In this document: positions 17,584 to 24,273 of the stretch, piece by piece
How positions within the stretch are numbered: the stretch's first letter is position 1
Layout of the letters: each line of letters begins with the position of its first letter
Assembly (NCBI GenBank): GCA_002340095.1
Contig: DDKS01000067.1
Span: 22,617 to 86,616, forward strand
Direction of reading: 5' to 3'
DNA from: Betaproteobacteria bacterium UBA2592
Lineage (GTDB): Bacteria; Pseudomonadota; Gammaproteobacteria; Burkholderiales; Rhodocyclaceae
DNA length: 64,000 nt
Position numbers and translations under genes: made by a program
Notes under the pieces: generated by a model
Databases searched by the model: none
What the model saw: only the letters and a program-made list of their open reading frames with translations
What the model was told of the DNA's origin: nothing

Positions 17584-18990
17584 CTATAACAGCCTTGCCA
17601 GCGCAAGCAGGGCTTTCTCCAGACGTGCATCCCAGACGCGGGCACAGGAAAGACGGACGAAGTTCCCGAATTTCCCGCTGACGGAAAAAAGGGTGCCAGG
17701 TGCAATGCTCACCCCCTGGCGCAGGGCGCGTCTGGCCAGATCGAATCCGTCCACGTGGTGCGGCAACTCCACCCAGAGCACAAACCCGCCCGCGGGTTGC
17801 GAGATGCGCGTTCCTTCCGGAAAGTATTTCATGACCGCATCACTCATGCGCGCCACGGCGCTTGCGTAGCGGCCACGCACTTCGCGCAGATAGCGATCGT
17901 AACGGCCATTTTCGAGAAGTTGCGCCGTGGCGAGTTGCGGCACGCTCGGGCTCGCGATGCTGGTGACGTATTTGAGGTACTCGATCCGCTCGCGACGTTG
18001 TTCTCCTGCAGCGACCCAGCCAATGCGCAGGCCGGGCGACAGGGTTTTGGAGAACGAACTGCAGTAGAGGATGTCGGCCTGCGGCATGAGCCCCTTGCAA
18101 GTGGAGGGCCGGCGGTTTGCGAACCCCAGATCACCGTAGACATCATCCTCGATCAGGGTAACGCCGCGTTGCGTCAGAAGTTCGACCAAGGCGCGCTTGC
18201 TCGCATCCGACATGCAATAGCCAAGCGGGTTGCTGAAGTTCGGCACCACCACGCAGGCCTTGACCGGCCAACGGTCCAGTGCAAAGGCCAGCGCGTCAAG
18301 GGCGATACCCGTACGCGGATGAGCGGGAATCTCCAGCACCTTGAGCTCCAGGGATTCCAGCACGTGCAGGAGGCCGTAAAAGGCCGGTGATTCAACGGCA
18401 ACCACGTCATGGGGGCGAGTGCAGGCACGCAAGGCCAGACTCAGGGCCTCCTGGCAGCCGGTGGTGATGACGATGTCGTCGGCCGAAACGCAGCCTCCCG
18501 TCTGGCTCATACGTCGGGCAATCTGTTGCCGCAGTTCCGGCGCGCCAGGCGGCATCATGTAGGCAGCAGCACGACTACGCTCGGTACGTGCGACGCGGGC
18601 CAATGCACGGGCTACCGCGTTGGTGGGCAGGTAAGCTGGGTCGGGCACTGCCGCACCGAGTTGCACGATCCCCGGGTTGCTGGCCGCCTTGATGAGCGCC
18701 ATCGTCATCGACTGGCCTGTCACCGGACACGGTGGAGCGGTCACGCTCGAAGCCCCGGCTTCAATGGTTTGAATGGCTTTGCGTGTGCGCACATAGAAGC
18801 CCGAGCGTGAGCGCGCTTCGATGTAACCCTCGTCCTCCAGTTTCCGATAAGCCGCGACGACGGTCGCCACGCTCACGCCACGTTGCAAGGCATGACCCCG
18901 CAATCCCGGAAGGCGATCGCCGGGGCCATGTATCCCGGCTGCGATCTGCCCGGCAAGTTCGGCGGCAATCTGCTGGTAAAGCGTTTCCAT
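17584..18990 (-). CDS. MocR-type GntR/aminotransferase-fold transcriptional regulator
   Basis: A 468-residue regulator with an N-terminal GntR winged helix (METLYQQIAAELAGQI; GVSVATVVAAYRKLEDEGYI) and a C-terminal fold-type I aminotransferase-like domain (VITTGCQEALSLALR, VVPNFSNPLGYCM, LIEDDVYGDL, YCSSFSKTLSPGLRIGW). SSFSKTLSPG supplies the PLP-binding lysine, so the effector domain probably binds PLP. MocR proteins often regulate divergent amino-acid, PLP or exporter genes. Here a divergent operon with a LysE-type exporter starts 207 bp away, and the intervening DNA carries repeated GTACAGAT sites. Start chosen at METLYQ; an upstream in-frame ATG would add an unrelated leader. Confidence 0.92.
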   Translation of the reverse strand: METLYQQIAAELAGQIAAGIHGPGDRLPGLRGHALQRGVSVATVVAAYRKLEDEGYIEARSRSGFYVRTRKAIQTIEAGASSVTAPPCPVTGQSMTMALIKAASNPGIVQLGAAVPDPAYLPTNAVARALARVARTERSRAAAYMMPPGAPELRQQIARRMSQTGGCVSADDIVITTGCQEALSLALRACTRPHDVVAVESPAFYGLLHVLESLELKVLEIPAHPRTGIALDALAFALDRWPVKACVVVPNFSNPLGYCMSDASKRALVELLTQRGVTLIEDDVYGDLGFANRRPSTCKGLMPQADILYCSSFSKTLSPGLRIGWVAAGEQRRERIEYLKYVTSIASPSVPQLATAQLLENGRYDRYLREVRGRYASAVARMSDAVMKYFPEGTRISQPAGGFVLWVELPHHVDGFDLARRALRQGVSIAPGTLFSVSGKFGNFVRLSCARVWDARLEKALLALARLL

Positions 18991-19006
18991 GGGTGAATCC
19001 AGAACA

Positions 19007-19060
19007 GTACAGATCGGAGTTGAACGGATGAGTACAGATGCACGATCACGCCATCTGTAC
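19007..19060. promoter_or_regulatory. putative MocR operator: two direct and one inverted GTACAGAT
   Basis: GTACAGAT occurs at 19007-19014 and 19032-19039 and its complement ATCTGTAC at 19053-19060. These three 8-mers lie between the divergent regulator and exporter operon. A TATAAA at 19067-19072 could be the -10 box for the rightward operon, with no good -35, as expected for an activator-dependent promoter. MocR regulators characteristically bind pairs of direct repeats. Confidence 0.6.
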
Positions 19061-19197
19061 CGCAACTATAAACAAATTCTGATTCTGTAGCGCTCCATCT
19101 CTGATCGATAGACTGCAAGTCATCCAAGGAAACCCTTCCTTCTGCCGCCAGAACCCGCATCGGGTTCTCGCCCCTTCCGCAACCACCAGGAGCCGAC

Positions 19198-19563
19198 ATG
19201 ATGACCTCGTCCCCCCCGACCTCTCCCCGGGAATTTGCCCGGAGCTGGATCAACGCCTGGAATGCGCGTGACCTCGATGCGGTGCTCACGCATTTTTCCG
19301 AAGACTTCGAATTTTCCTCGCCCCATGTCGCCCGGGTCACCGGGGAGGCTTCCGGCAGGCTCAAGGGCAAAGCCGCGGTGCGCGCTTACTGGAATGCCGC
19401 ACTGGCGGGGATTCCGGAGCTGCATTTCGAACTCGTCGATGTACTGAGCGGCATCCGTTGCATGGTCATCCTGTACCGGGGACATCAGGGCCTGTCGGCG
19501 GAAATGCTTGATCTGGACGAAAAAGGTCGTGCAGTGCGTGGCCAGGCGCTGTACATGATGTGA
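19198..19563 (+). CDS. SnoaL/NTF2-like protein
   Basis: A 121-residue NTF2-fold protein of the SnoaL-like type. Typical features are the helical start FARSWINAWNARDLDAVLTHF, the strand FEFSSPHV, GRLKGKAAVRAYWNAALAGIP and a C-terminal sheet. Members bind small molecules or act as cyclases/isomerases; the substrate is not known. An AGGAG lies 5 nt before the first of two adjacent ATG codons (19198 and 19201), so either could be used. It is the first gene of a four-gene operon divergent from the MocR regulator, with the next gene 13 bp away. Confidence 0.8.
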   Translation: MMTSSPPTSPREFARSWINAWNARDLDAVLTHFSEDFEFSSPHVARVTGEASGRLKGKAAVRAYWNAALAGIPELHFELVDVLSGIRCMVILYRGHQGLSAEMLDLDEKGRAVRGQALYMM

Positions 19564-19576
19564 CCGGACCCATCGC

Positions 19577-20185
19577 ATGGCAGCAAGCGAATACAGACTC
19601 TGGCTGAGCGCGGTTGCAACGATCCTGACCAGCATCGCGTTCGTGCCCTACATCCTCTCGATCCTGCGTGGTCGGACACGACCCCATGTCTTCTCCTGGC
19701 TGATCTGGGGCATGAACACCGGCATGGCCTTTCTTGCCACCCTGCACGAGGGCGGCGGCGCACCTGGTTCCGCGGTCATCCTTCTCTCGGCCGCGGTGAC
19801 GCTGTGCATTGCCTTGCTCGCTTACGTGAAATACCCGGACATGAGTGTCACGCGGACGGACCGGCTGTTTTTCACAACGGCCCTGGTCGCCATGCCCCTC
19901 TGGGCTGTGGCGGATGACCCGCTCTGGGCGGTCTGGCTGATCACCTTGATCGAACTGCTCGGCTTCGGGCCAACCCTGCGCAAGACCTGGCAACAACCGT
20001 TCTCGGAATCGATGACGTTTCTGGTGTTGCTGGCTGTGCGCAATGTTCTGGTGATTGCCGCGCTGGAGCGTCACACGATGACCACCGTGCTGTTTCCGGC
20101 CGCGATGACGATGGCGTGCCTCGGTCTCATTGCCGTCATGGTGTGGCGCAGGCCCCAGGCAACCCCCATCGTTCTGGATCGCTGA
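19577..20185 (+). CDS. seven-helix membrane protein with PQ-loop-like repeats
   Basis: A 202-residue hydrophobic protein, function not recognised. Seven likely membrane segments can be drawn at about 9-29, 38-56, 66-87, 99-118, 120-140, 145-165 and 170-192. Two segments, FVPYILSILRGRTRPHVFSW and GFGPTLRKTWQQPFSES, look like the conserved proline-containing loop of PQ-loop/SWEET transporters and fall at equivalent places in each half, suggesting a 3+1+3 layout. This is inference from pattern only. It sits in a tight operon between the SnoaL-like and LysE-type genes (10 bp to the latter). Confidence 0.75.
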   Translation: MAASEYRLWLSAVATILTSIAFVPYILSILRGRTRPHVFSWLIWGMNTGMAFLATLHEGGGAPGSAVILLSAAVTLCIALLAYVKYPDMSVTRTDRLFFTTALVAMPLWAVADDPLWAVWLITLIELLGFGPTLRKTWQQPFSESMTFLVLLAVRNVLVIAALERHTMTTVLFPAAMTMACLGLIAVMVWRRPQATPIVLDR

Positions 20186-20195
20186 GGAGGCGTGC

Positions 20196-20792
20196 ATGTC
20201 ATCTCCGGAAATTCTGTGGGCGCTCGCGACCTACGCCTTCGTCATGACCATCACCCCCGGACCCAACAACCTGTTGCTGCTGTCGTCCGGGCTGACCTTC
20301 GGACTGAGCCGCACGGGCCGGCACATGGCCGGCATCCTGTCCGGCGTGCTGTTGCAGATTTGCGTCACGGGCGCGGGGCTCGGCATTCTGTTCGCCCGAT
20401 TCCCGGATCTTCAGACCGTTCTGAAGCTGGCGGGCACGCTTTACATGCTCTGGCTGGCAGAACGCCTCTGGCGCGCAAGCGAACCCCGGGACCCGACCCT
20501 TGCACGGCCCATCGGTTTTGGAGCTGCCATGCTGTTCCAGTTCGTCAACCCCAAATCCTGGATCATGGCCACCACGGTCATCACGGCCTTCGTGCCTGCG
20601 GGCGAGGCTTACGCCGGGCGCGTGCTGACGGCCGGCCTGATCTTCACCGGCGTCGCACTGCCCTGCGTGAGCATCTGGGCAGCCAGCGGCGCCTGGCTGC
20701 GCTCCCTGGTACGAGACACGGTCGCGCGGCAAAGGATCAACCGGAGCATGGCGGCCCTGTCCGCGCTGACAGCCATCCTGTTCTGGCAATGA
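20196..20792 (+). CDS. LysE/RhtB family amino-acid exporter
   Basis: A 198-residue inner-membrane exporter of the LysE superfamily with about six helices. The signature ITPGPNNLLLLSSGLTFGLSR-type region (seen as TITPGPNNLLLLSSG) near the N-terminus and MLFQFVNPKSWIMA in the middle are characteristic. The exported amino acid cannot be predicted. The start at MSSPEILW is preceded by GAGGAGG, a strong ribosome-binding site. Third gene of the operon facing the MocR regulator; MocR proteins commonly control such exporters, which supports a regulator-target pairing. Confidence 0.9.
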   Translation: MSSPEILWALATYAFVMTITPGPNNLLLLSSGLTFGLSRTGRHMAGILSGVLLQICVTGAGLGILFARFPDLQTVLKLAGTLYMLWLAERLWRASEPRDPTLARPIGFGAAMLFQFVNPKSWIMATTVITAFVPAGEAYAGRVLTAGLIFTGVALPCVSIWAASGAWLRSLVRDTVARQRINRSMAALSALTAILFWQ

Positions 20793-20809
20793 ACGAAGGA
20801 GAACCGTGA

Positions 20810-21346
20810 ATGCATGAAATGCGCTTCTTGACGTTGATGGCCGATTACAACCGCTGGATGAACGAGAAACTCTATGCGGTCTGCGCGCAAATGCCAGACG
20901 AGACACGAAAACGTGATCTCGGTGCCTTCTTCCGCTCCATACACGGCACCCTCAATCATCTCCTGCTTGTGGATCTGCTATGGCTCGGCCGTATCACCGG
21001 CAACCCCTTTCCGATCCAATCGCTCGATCAGGAGTTGCATGCGGACTTCTTGACATTGAAATGCGAACGGCAAAAAACCGATGGCATCCTTGCGGCGCGT
21101 GTGGCCGAACTGCACCCGGCACGCTTCACCGAACCGTTGACCTACACCTCCCTCGTGAAGAAGGAATCGGTGATGCTTCCCCTTGGTCTGATCCTGACCC
21201 ACCTGTTTCATCATCAGACCCACCACCGTGGCCAGATCACCACGCTGATCTCGCAGCTTGGTTACGACATGGGCGATACCGACATGATCTTCATGCCCGA
21301 TGCGGGGACTGCCTACTTTCCTTCCCGGCTTGCGGCGGAGGCATGA
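20810..21346 (+). CDS. DinB family protein
   Basis: A 178-residue four-helix-bundle DinB-type protein. Metal-ligand positions of the family appear as HGTLNHLL near residue 46 and HLFHHQTHHRGQI near residue 126. DinB-like proteins include metal-dependent thiol transferases, but the substrate here is unknown. A GAAGGAGA ribosome-binding site precedes the ATG. It closes the four-gene operon. The first 127 bp from 20814 recur at 23494-23620 as part of a decayed duplication, so this is the intact parent copy. Confidence 0.88.
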   Translation: MHEMRFLTLMADYNRWMNEKLYAVCAQMPDETRKRDLGAFFRSIHGTLNHLLLVDLLWLGRITGNPFPIQSLDQELHADFLTLKCERQKTDGILAARVAELHPARFTEPLTYTSLVKKESVMLPLGLILTHLFHHQTHHRGQITTLISQLGYDMGDTDMIFMPDAGTAYFPSRLAAEA

Positions 21347-21388
21347 CAAGCACGGAACCGGCCGTGCGTCGGAAGTTCGGCCGCCCTG

Positions 21389-21862
21389 CTAGTTCGCCCG
21401 GCGCACCCCATAGGTCTGCAGGGCGGCACGCGTCTGCGATGCTTCGGTGGTTTCGGAAGGAAACAGGATGTAGCTGGGCGCGATGATCGGGTGAATCTCG
21501 ACAGCACGGATGACGAACACCGAGTGGATCGGAAAGCGGTCACCCACCCTTGCATTCAAAGGCGCCGCCCATCCGGCATACCCGGGCGAGCAGGGTTTCC
21601 ACTCGGTCGCCGTGCCGATCACCTTGAAGCCCTTCTGGACGAAAATGTCGATGAAACTCAGGCATACCAAGGGGTTTACGGCAATGTTCCGTGCCGAACA
21701 GGGCGAGGCAATGTTGGCCACCACGATATGTTCGTCATCCGCAATGGCCCAGACTTCTTTCGGCGAAACGTTCGCCTGGCCCTTTTCGTCAGTGGTTGCC
21801 AGCCAGCACAGGACACTTCGGCTTGCGATTTCTCGGATGTCGGCAGTGAACATGGATGCCAT
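21389..21862 (-). CDS. pyridoxamine 5'-phosphate oxidase-fold flavin/heme-binding family protein
   Basis: A 157-residue split-barrel protein (RSVLCWLATTDEKGQANVSPKEVWA, seen as LCWLATTDEKGQ; ARNIAVNPLVCLSFID; GFKVIGTA). It belongs to the broad PNPOx-like flavin-binding family, whose members reduce cofactors or are general flavoproteins; specific activity is unknown. Convergent with the dinB-like gene. The start at 21862 (MASMFTADIRE) is favoured; an ATG three codons further in is possible. The last about 60 bp of the gene recur in degraded form near 23623-23683. Confidence 0.82.
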   Translation of the reverse strand: MASMFTADIREIASRSVLCWLATTDEKGQANVSPKEVWAIADDEHIVVANIASPCSARNIAVNPLVCLSFIDIFVQKGFKVIGTATEWKPCSPGYAGWAAPLNARVGDRFPIHSVFVIRAVEIHPIIAPSYILFPSETTEASQTRAALQTYGVRRAN

Positions 21863-22089
21863 GGTGAAGGTTGCTCCTGCAGTGCCAGGATATGGCGCCA
21901 TCGTAGGGGAGGGAAGCCTCGCCGGCAACTCTCCCGGGCGATGCGGCAGCATCGGGGCGCCCCCTTGCGCAAACAGCCACCGGAAAATTCATTGCCGGGC
22001 AGCAGCACAAGGCCTGGCATGATGCCCCCGCCCCCTGGAATCAGGCCCGAGGGCACCCCGGCCTGACCTGACCTGACTTGCAGTCGGAC

Positions 22090-22581
22090 ATGAAAATGAA
22101 CCTGGAAATACGCGAATTCGTCGAATCAGACCGTGCGCACCTGCGGAAGCTCTATGTCGCCTCCCGGGCCGCTGCGTTTCCGTGGCTGCCCCCCTCACGG
22201 CTTCGACTGGAGGATTTTGACCGGGATACCCGGGAAGAGCGGGTCATCGTGGCACTCCTGGGGGCAACCCCGGCAGGCTTCGCATCCATCTGGGAGCCGG
22301 ACCACTTCCTGCACAATCTTTTCGTTCACCCGGATCATTTCCGCAAGGGGATTGGCAGAGCCCTGATCGGGCACTGCATGCCTTGCTTCGGGGGGCATGC
22401 AGCCCTGAAGTGCCTCAAGTCGAACGCCGGTGCCCATGCCTTTTATCTTCACCTGGGGTGGCGCGTGGCCGAATCTGGCGAATCGCCGGAGGGCCCGTAT
22501 TTCCTGATGACGATCGGGCGCCCTCCGCATCAGGAACCCCGCCACCGGCAGCAACCCGTTGAACCTAAAAACCTTATTTGA
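22090..22581 (+). CDS. GNAT family N-acetyltransferase
   Basis: A 163-residue GNAT acetyltransferase. LEIREFVESDRAHLRKLYVA opens the fold, and LFVHPDHFRKGIGRALIGH is motif A, with the R-K-G-I-G-R acetyl-CoA pyrophosphate loop; NAGAHAFYLHLGWR is motif B. The acceptor is unknown. The last six codons and the TGA stop lie inside the left end of the adjacent insertion element (from 22564), so the insertion has replaced the original C-terminal end by a few residues. The catalytic core is intact. An in-frame ATG at 22096 is an alternative start. Confidence 0.85.
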   Translation: MKMNLEIREFVESDRAHLRKLYVASRAAAFPWLPPSRLRLEDFDRDTREERVIVALLGATPAGFASIWEPDHFLHNLFVHPDHFRKGIGRALIGHCMPCFGGHAALKCLKSNAGAHAFYLHLGWRVAESGESPEGPYFLMTIGRPPHQEPRHRQQPVEPKNLI

Positions 22582-23493
22582 CATGGTGCAATCTGCCGGG
22601 AAATGAGGCAGGGTGCGGGTTTTGTGACGTTTGAGGGAGTCACCCAATGGGTGAGTCGATGATGACGGCGCTGGAAGCGCGTGACCAACCCTATCTCTTC
22701 AAGCTCAAGCTCTCGAAGAACGTCAAGCGCCACATCGGACGCATCTTCCGGGAAGCCGGCTGGAGCGATGCCGGCCAAGGCTGGGAGGGCAAGGATGGCG
22801 AGCTCTTGCTGACCGGCTGGGAAGCGAAGCGCCGGGTCGTCGTGCTGCGCCGTGCGCTCAAGGGCGAGGTCATGATGGCGGGGGAGGATGACGGCCAGCC
22901 ATGGCTGGGGTTCATCGAGGCAGATCGCAAGGCCGGCAAGCAAATTACCGGCTACGAATATGCGGTGTTGGTCACCAACACCGACTACGAGATCCTCTCC
23001 CTCGGACAGCTTTACCGGGATCGCGCCGACGCGGAGAACGCCTTCGACGAGTTGAAAAACCAGTGGGGCTGGGGCGGCTTCACCACCCATGACCTGCATC
23101 GCTGCCAGTTGGCCGCCCGAACCGTGGCGCTCGTCTACAACTGGTGGAGCCTCTTCGTTCGTCTGGCCAACCCCGAATCGCGCCTCGAAGCCATCACCAG
23201 CCGTCCCTGGCTGATGGCCTCGGTGGGCCGCCGGACGGAGCATGCCGGACAGACGACGATTATCCTGACCGGCCTGCACGCCCATTTCGAGAAGGCCCGG
23301 GCAGCCCTGATGCGAGTCTCCACCTTGCTTCAGGGCTGGAGCGCCCAGGCTGCGGAGCAGTTGGCCACCACCACCGTCTGGCTTCGCGTCTGCGATCATC
23401 TCAAGCGCCTCCTGGCAACCATCGGCCCCCCGCCAACCCATCGTTTGCTCGAAAATCATGCAAACGGAAGCGGTTAACTACGGTTTTTTTAGG
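22564..23493 (+). mobile_element. internally deleted IS1380-like element
   Basis: A 930-bp element bounded by imperfect terminal inverted repeats: CCTAAAAACC at the left end and the complement of CCTAAAAAAACC at the right end. Intact IS1380 elements are about 1.6-1.7 kb, so roughly 700 bp are missing, mostly the 5' part of the transposase gene; the junction lies near 22610-22632. No clear target-site duplication flanks it. The right end abuts a partial second copy of the dinB-like gene, so the element accompanied a local rearrangement. Confidence 0.75.
22647..23477 (+). pseudogene. IS1380-family transposase, N-terminally deleted
   Basis: The C-terminal 276 residues of a DDE transposase. YLFKLKLSKNVKRHI, YEYAVLVTNTDYEI and YRDRADAENAFDELKNQWGW are typical of the IS1380/IS4-type catalytic core, including the final Glu region (ENAFDELK). 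The N-terminal half with the first catalytic Asp residues is absent, and an in-frame TGA at 22632 precedes the ATG. The peptide could be made but would not be an active transposase. The surviving frame is undamaged, which suggests a fairly recent deletion. Confidence 0.8.
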
Positions 23494-23620
23494 ATGAAAT
23501 GCGCTTCTTGACGTTGATGGCCGATTACAACCGCTGGATGAACGAGAAACTCTATGCGGTCTGCGCGCAAATGTCAGACGAGACACGAAAACGTGATCTC
23601 GGTGCCTGCTTCCGCTCTAT
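23494..23620 (+). pseudogene. decayed 5' fragment of the dinB-like gene (direct repeat of 20814-20940)
   Basis: This 127-bp stretch matches 20814-20940 with only three base differences (at the positions reading ATGTCAGACG, GCCTGCT and GCTCTAT). It begins exactly at the right end of the insertion element. The copy lacks the ribosome-binding site and the first codon and breaks off after about 43 codons, so it is not a gene. Confidence 0.9.
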
Positions 23621-23622
23621 CA

Positions 23623-23683
23623 GGCCGTCCTGCTAGTTCGCCCGGCGCACCCCAGAGGTCTGCAGGGCGGCACGCGGCTTCGA
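23623..23683 (-). pseudogene. decayed 3' fragment of the PNPOx-like gene
   Basis: About 60 bp resemble 21379-21440, the 3' end of the PNPOx-like gene, with a few substitutions and a small indel (shared core TGCTAGTTCGCCCGGCGCAC). It directly follows the dinB-like fragment, so the copy corresponds to the original segment with about 438 bp deleted internally. No function. Confidence 0.8.
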
Positions 23684-23801
23684 TGCCCTCGGCATTTATG
23701 CCAGAAAACGTGGAAAAACACCGGGAAATACGGCTTTTTCGTAAAAAAGGCAAAAAACCGAGGAAGGCCACGCCCCCGGGCGCGCTGCGGCGCAGTGCCG
23801 C
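23684..23801. other. non-coding remnant with no recognisable gene
   Basis: Between the decayed duplication and the tRNA-Pro terminator. The DNA contains A-rich tracts followed by GC-rich palindromic bits (GCGCGCTGCGGCGC). Nothing coding or regulatory could be supported. Confidence 0.5.
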
Positions 23802-23835
23802 AAAAAAAGGCCAGATCCGGAGATCTGGCCTTTTG
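23802..23835 (-). terminator. Rho-independent terminator of tRNA-Pro
   Basis: Inverted repeat AAAAGGCCAGATC / GATCTGGCCTTTT with a four-base loop and seven Ts on the minus strand, just downstream of tRNA-Pro. The A/T-flanked stem could also work in the opposite direction. Confidence 0.85.
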
Positions 23836-23846
23836 TCTGAATCAAA

Positions 23847-23923
23847 TGGTCGGGGCGGCGGGATTCGAACTCGCGACCCCTTGCACCCCATGCAAGTGCG
23901 CTACCAGGCTGCGCCACGCCCCG
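23847..23923 (-). tRNA. tRNA-Pro (GGG)
   Basis: A 77-nt tRNA with encoded CCA on the minus strand. The acceptor stem begins CGGGGCG, discriminator A; the anticodon stem CTTGC/GCAAG encloses ATGGGGT, giving anticodon GGG. The T-loop TTCGAAT is standard. It ends the accessory patch that begins after tRNA-Ser. Confidence 0.97.
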
Positions 23924-24000
23924 ACGAGCTGCGCATTATATAGACTTCAATGGCGGTGCGCAAGCCTTTTCTGCATTGTTCCCTGTTCCTTTTGCGCCCT

Positions 24001-24273
24001 TCAGCCGCCCTGGTCCTCGATCCCGTACTTTTTCTCCAGCCGGCGCATGGCGAGCGCATAGCAGCCGACCACCAGCACGTAGATGATCAGGCTGCCCTGG
24101 GCCGCCATGTAGAACCCCAGGGGAAAGCCGAAGAAGGAAAAGCCGTTGAGGCTGTCGGCAAAGTAGCTGGCCACGTAGGTCACCAGCACCCAGATCAGCA
24201 GCAGGGCCAGGGTCAGCTGCCGGTTGCGCAGCCAGTAACGCTGCTTCCGCTGTTCGAGCTCAGGGGTTTTCAT
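24001..24273 (-). CDS. sodium:solute symporter small subunit, DUF4212 family
   Basis: A 90-residue protein with two membrane helices (LTLALLLIWVLVTYVASYF and FPLGFYMAAQGSLIIYVLVV) and charged ends; RQRYW-like KQRYWLRNRQL at the N-terminus and MRRLEKKYGI at the C-terminus are characteristic of the DUF4212 partner of large SSS symporters. It probably forms a complex with the product of the preceding gene. The ATG overlaps the stop of the large subunit gene by four bases (ATGA), implying translational coupling. Last gene of the acetate locus. Confidence 0.9.
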   Translation of the reverse strand: MKTPELEQRKQRYWLRNRQLTLALLLIWVLVTYVASYFADSLNGFSFFGFPLGFYMAAQGSLIIYVLVVGCYALAMRRLEKKYGIEDQGG

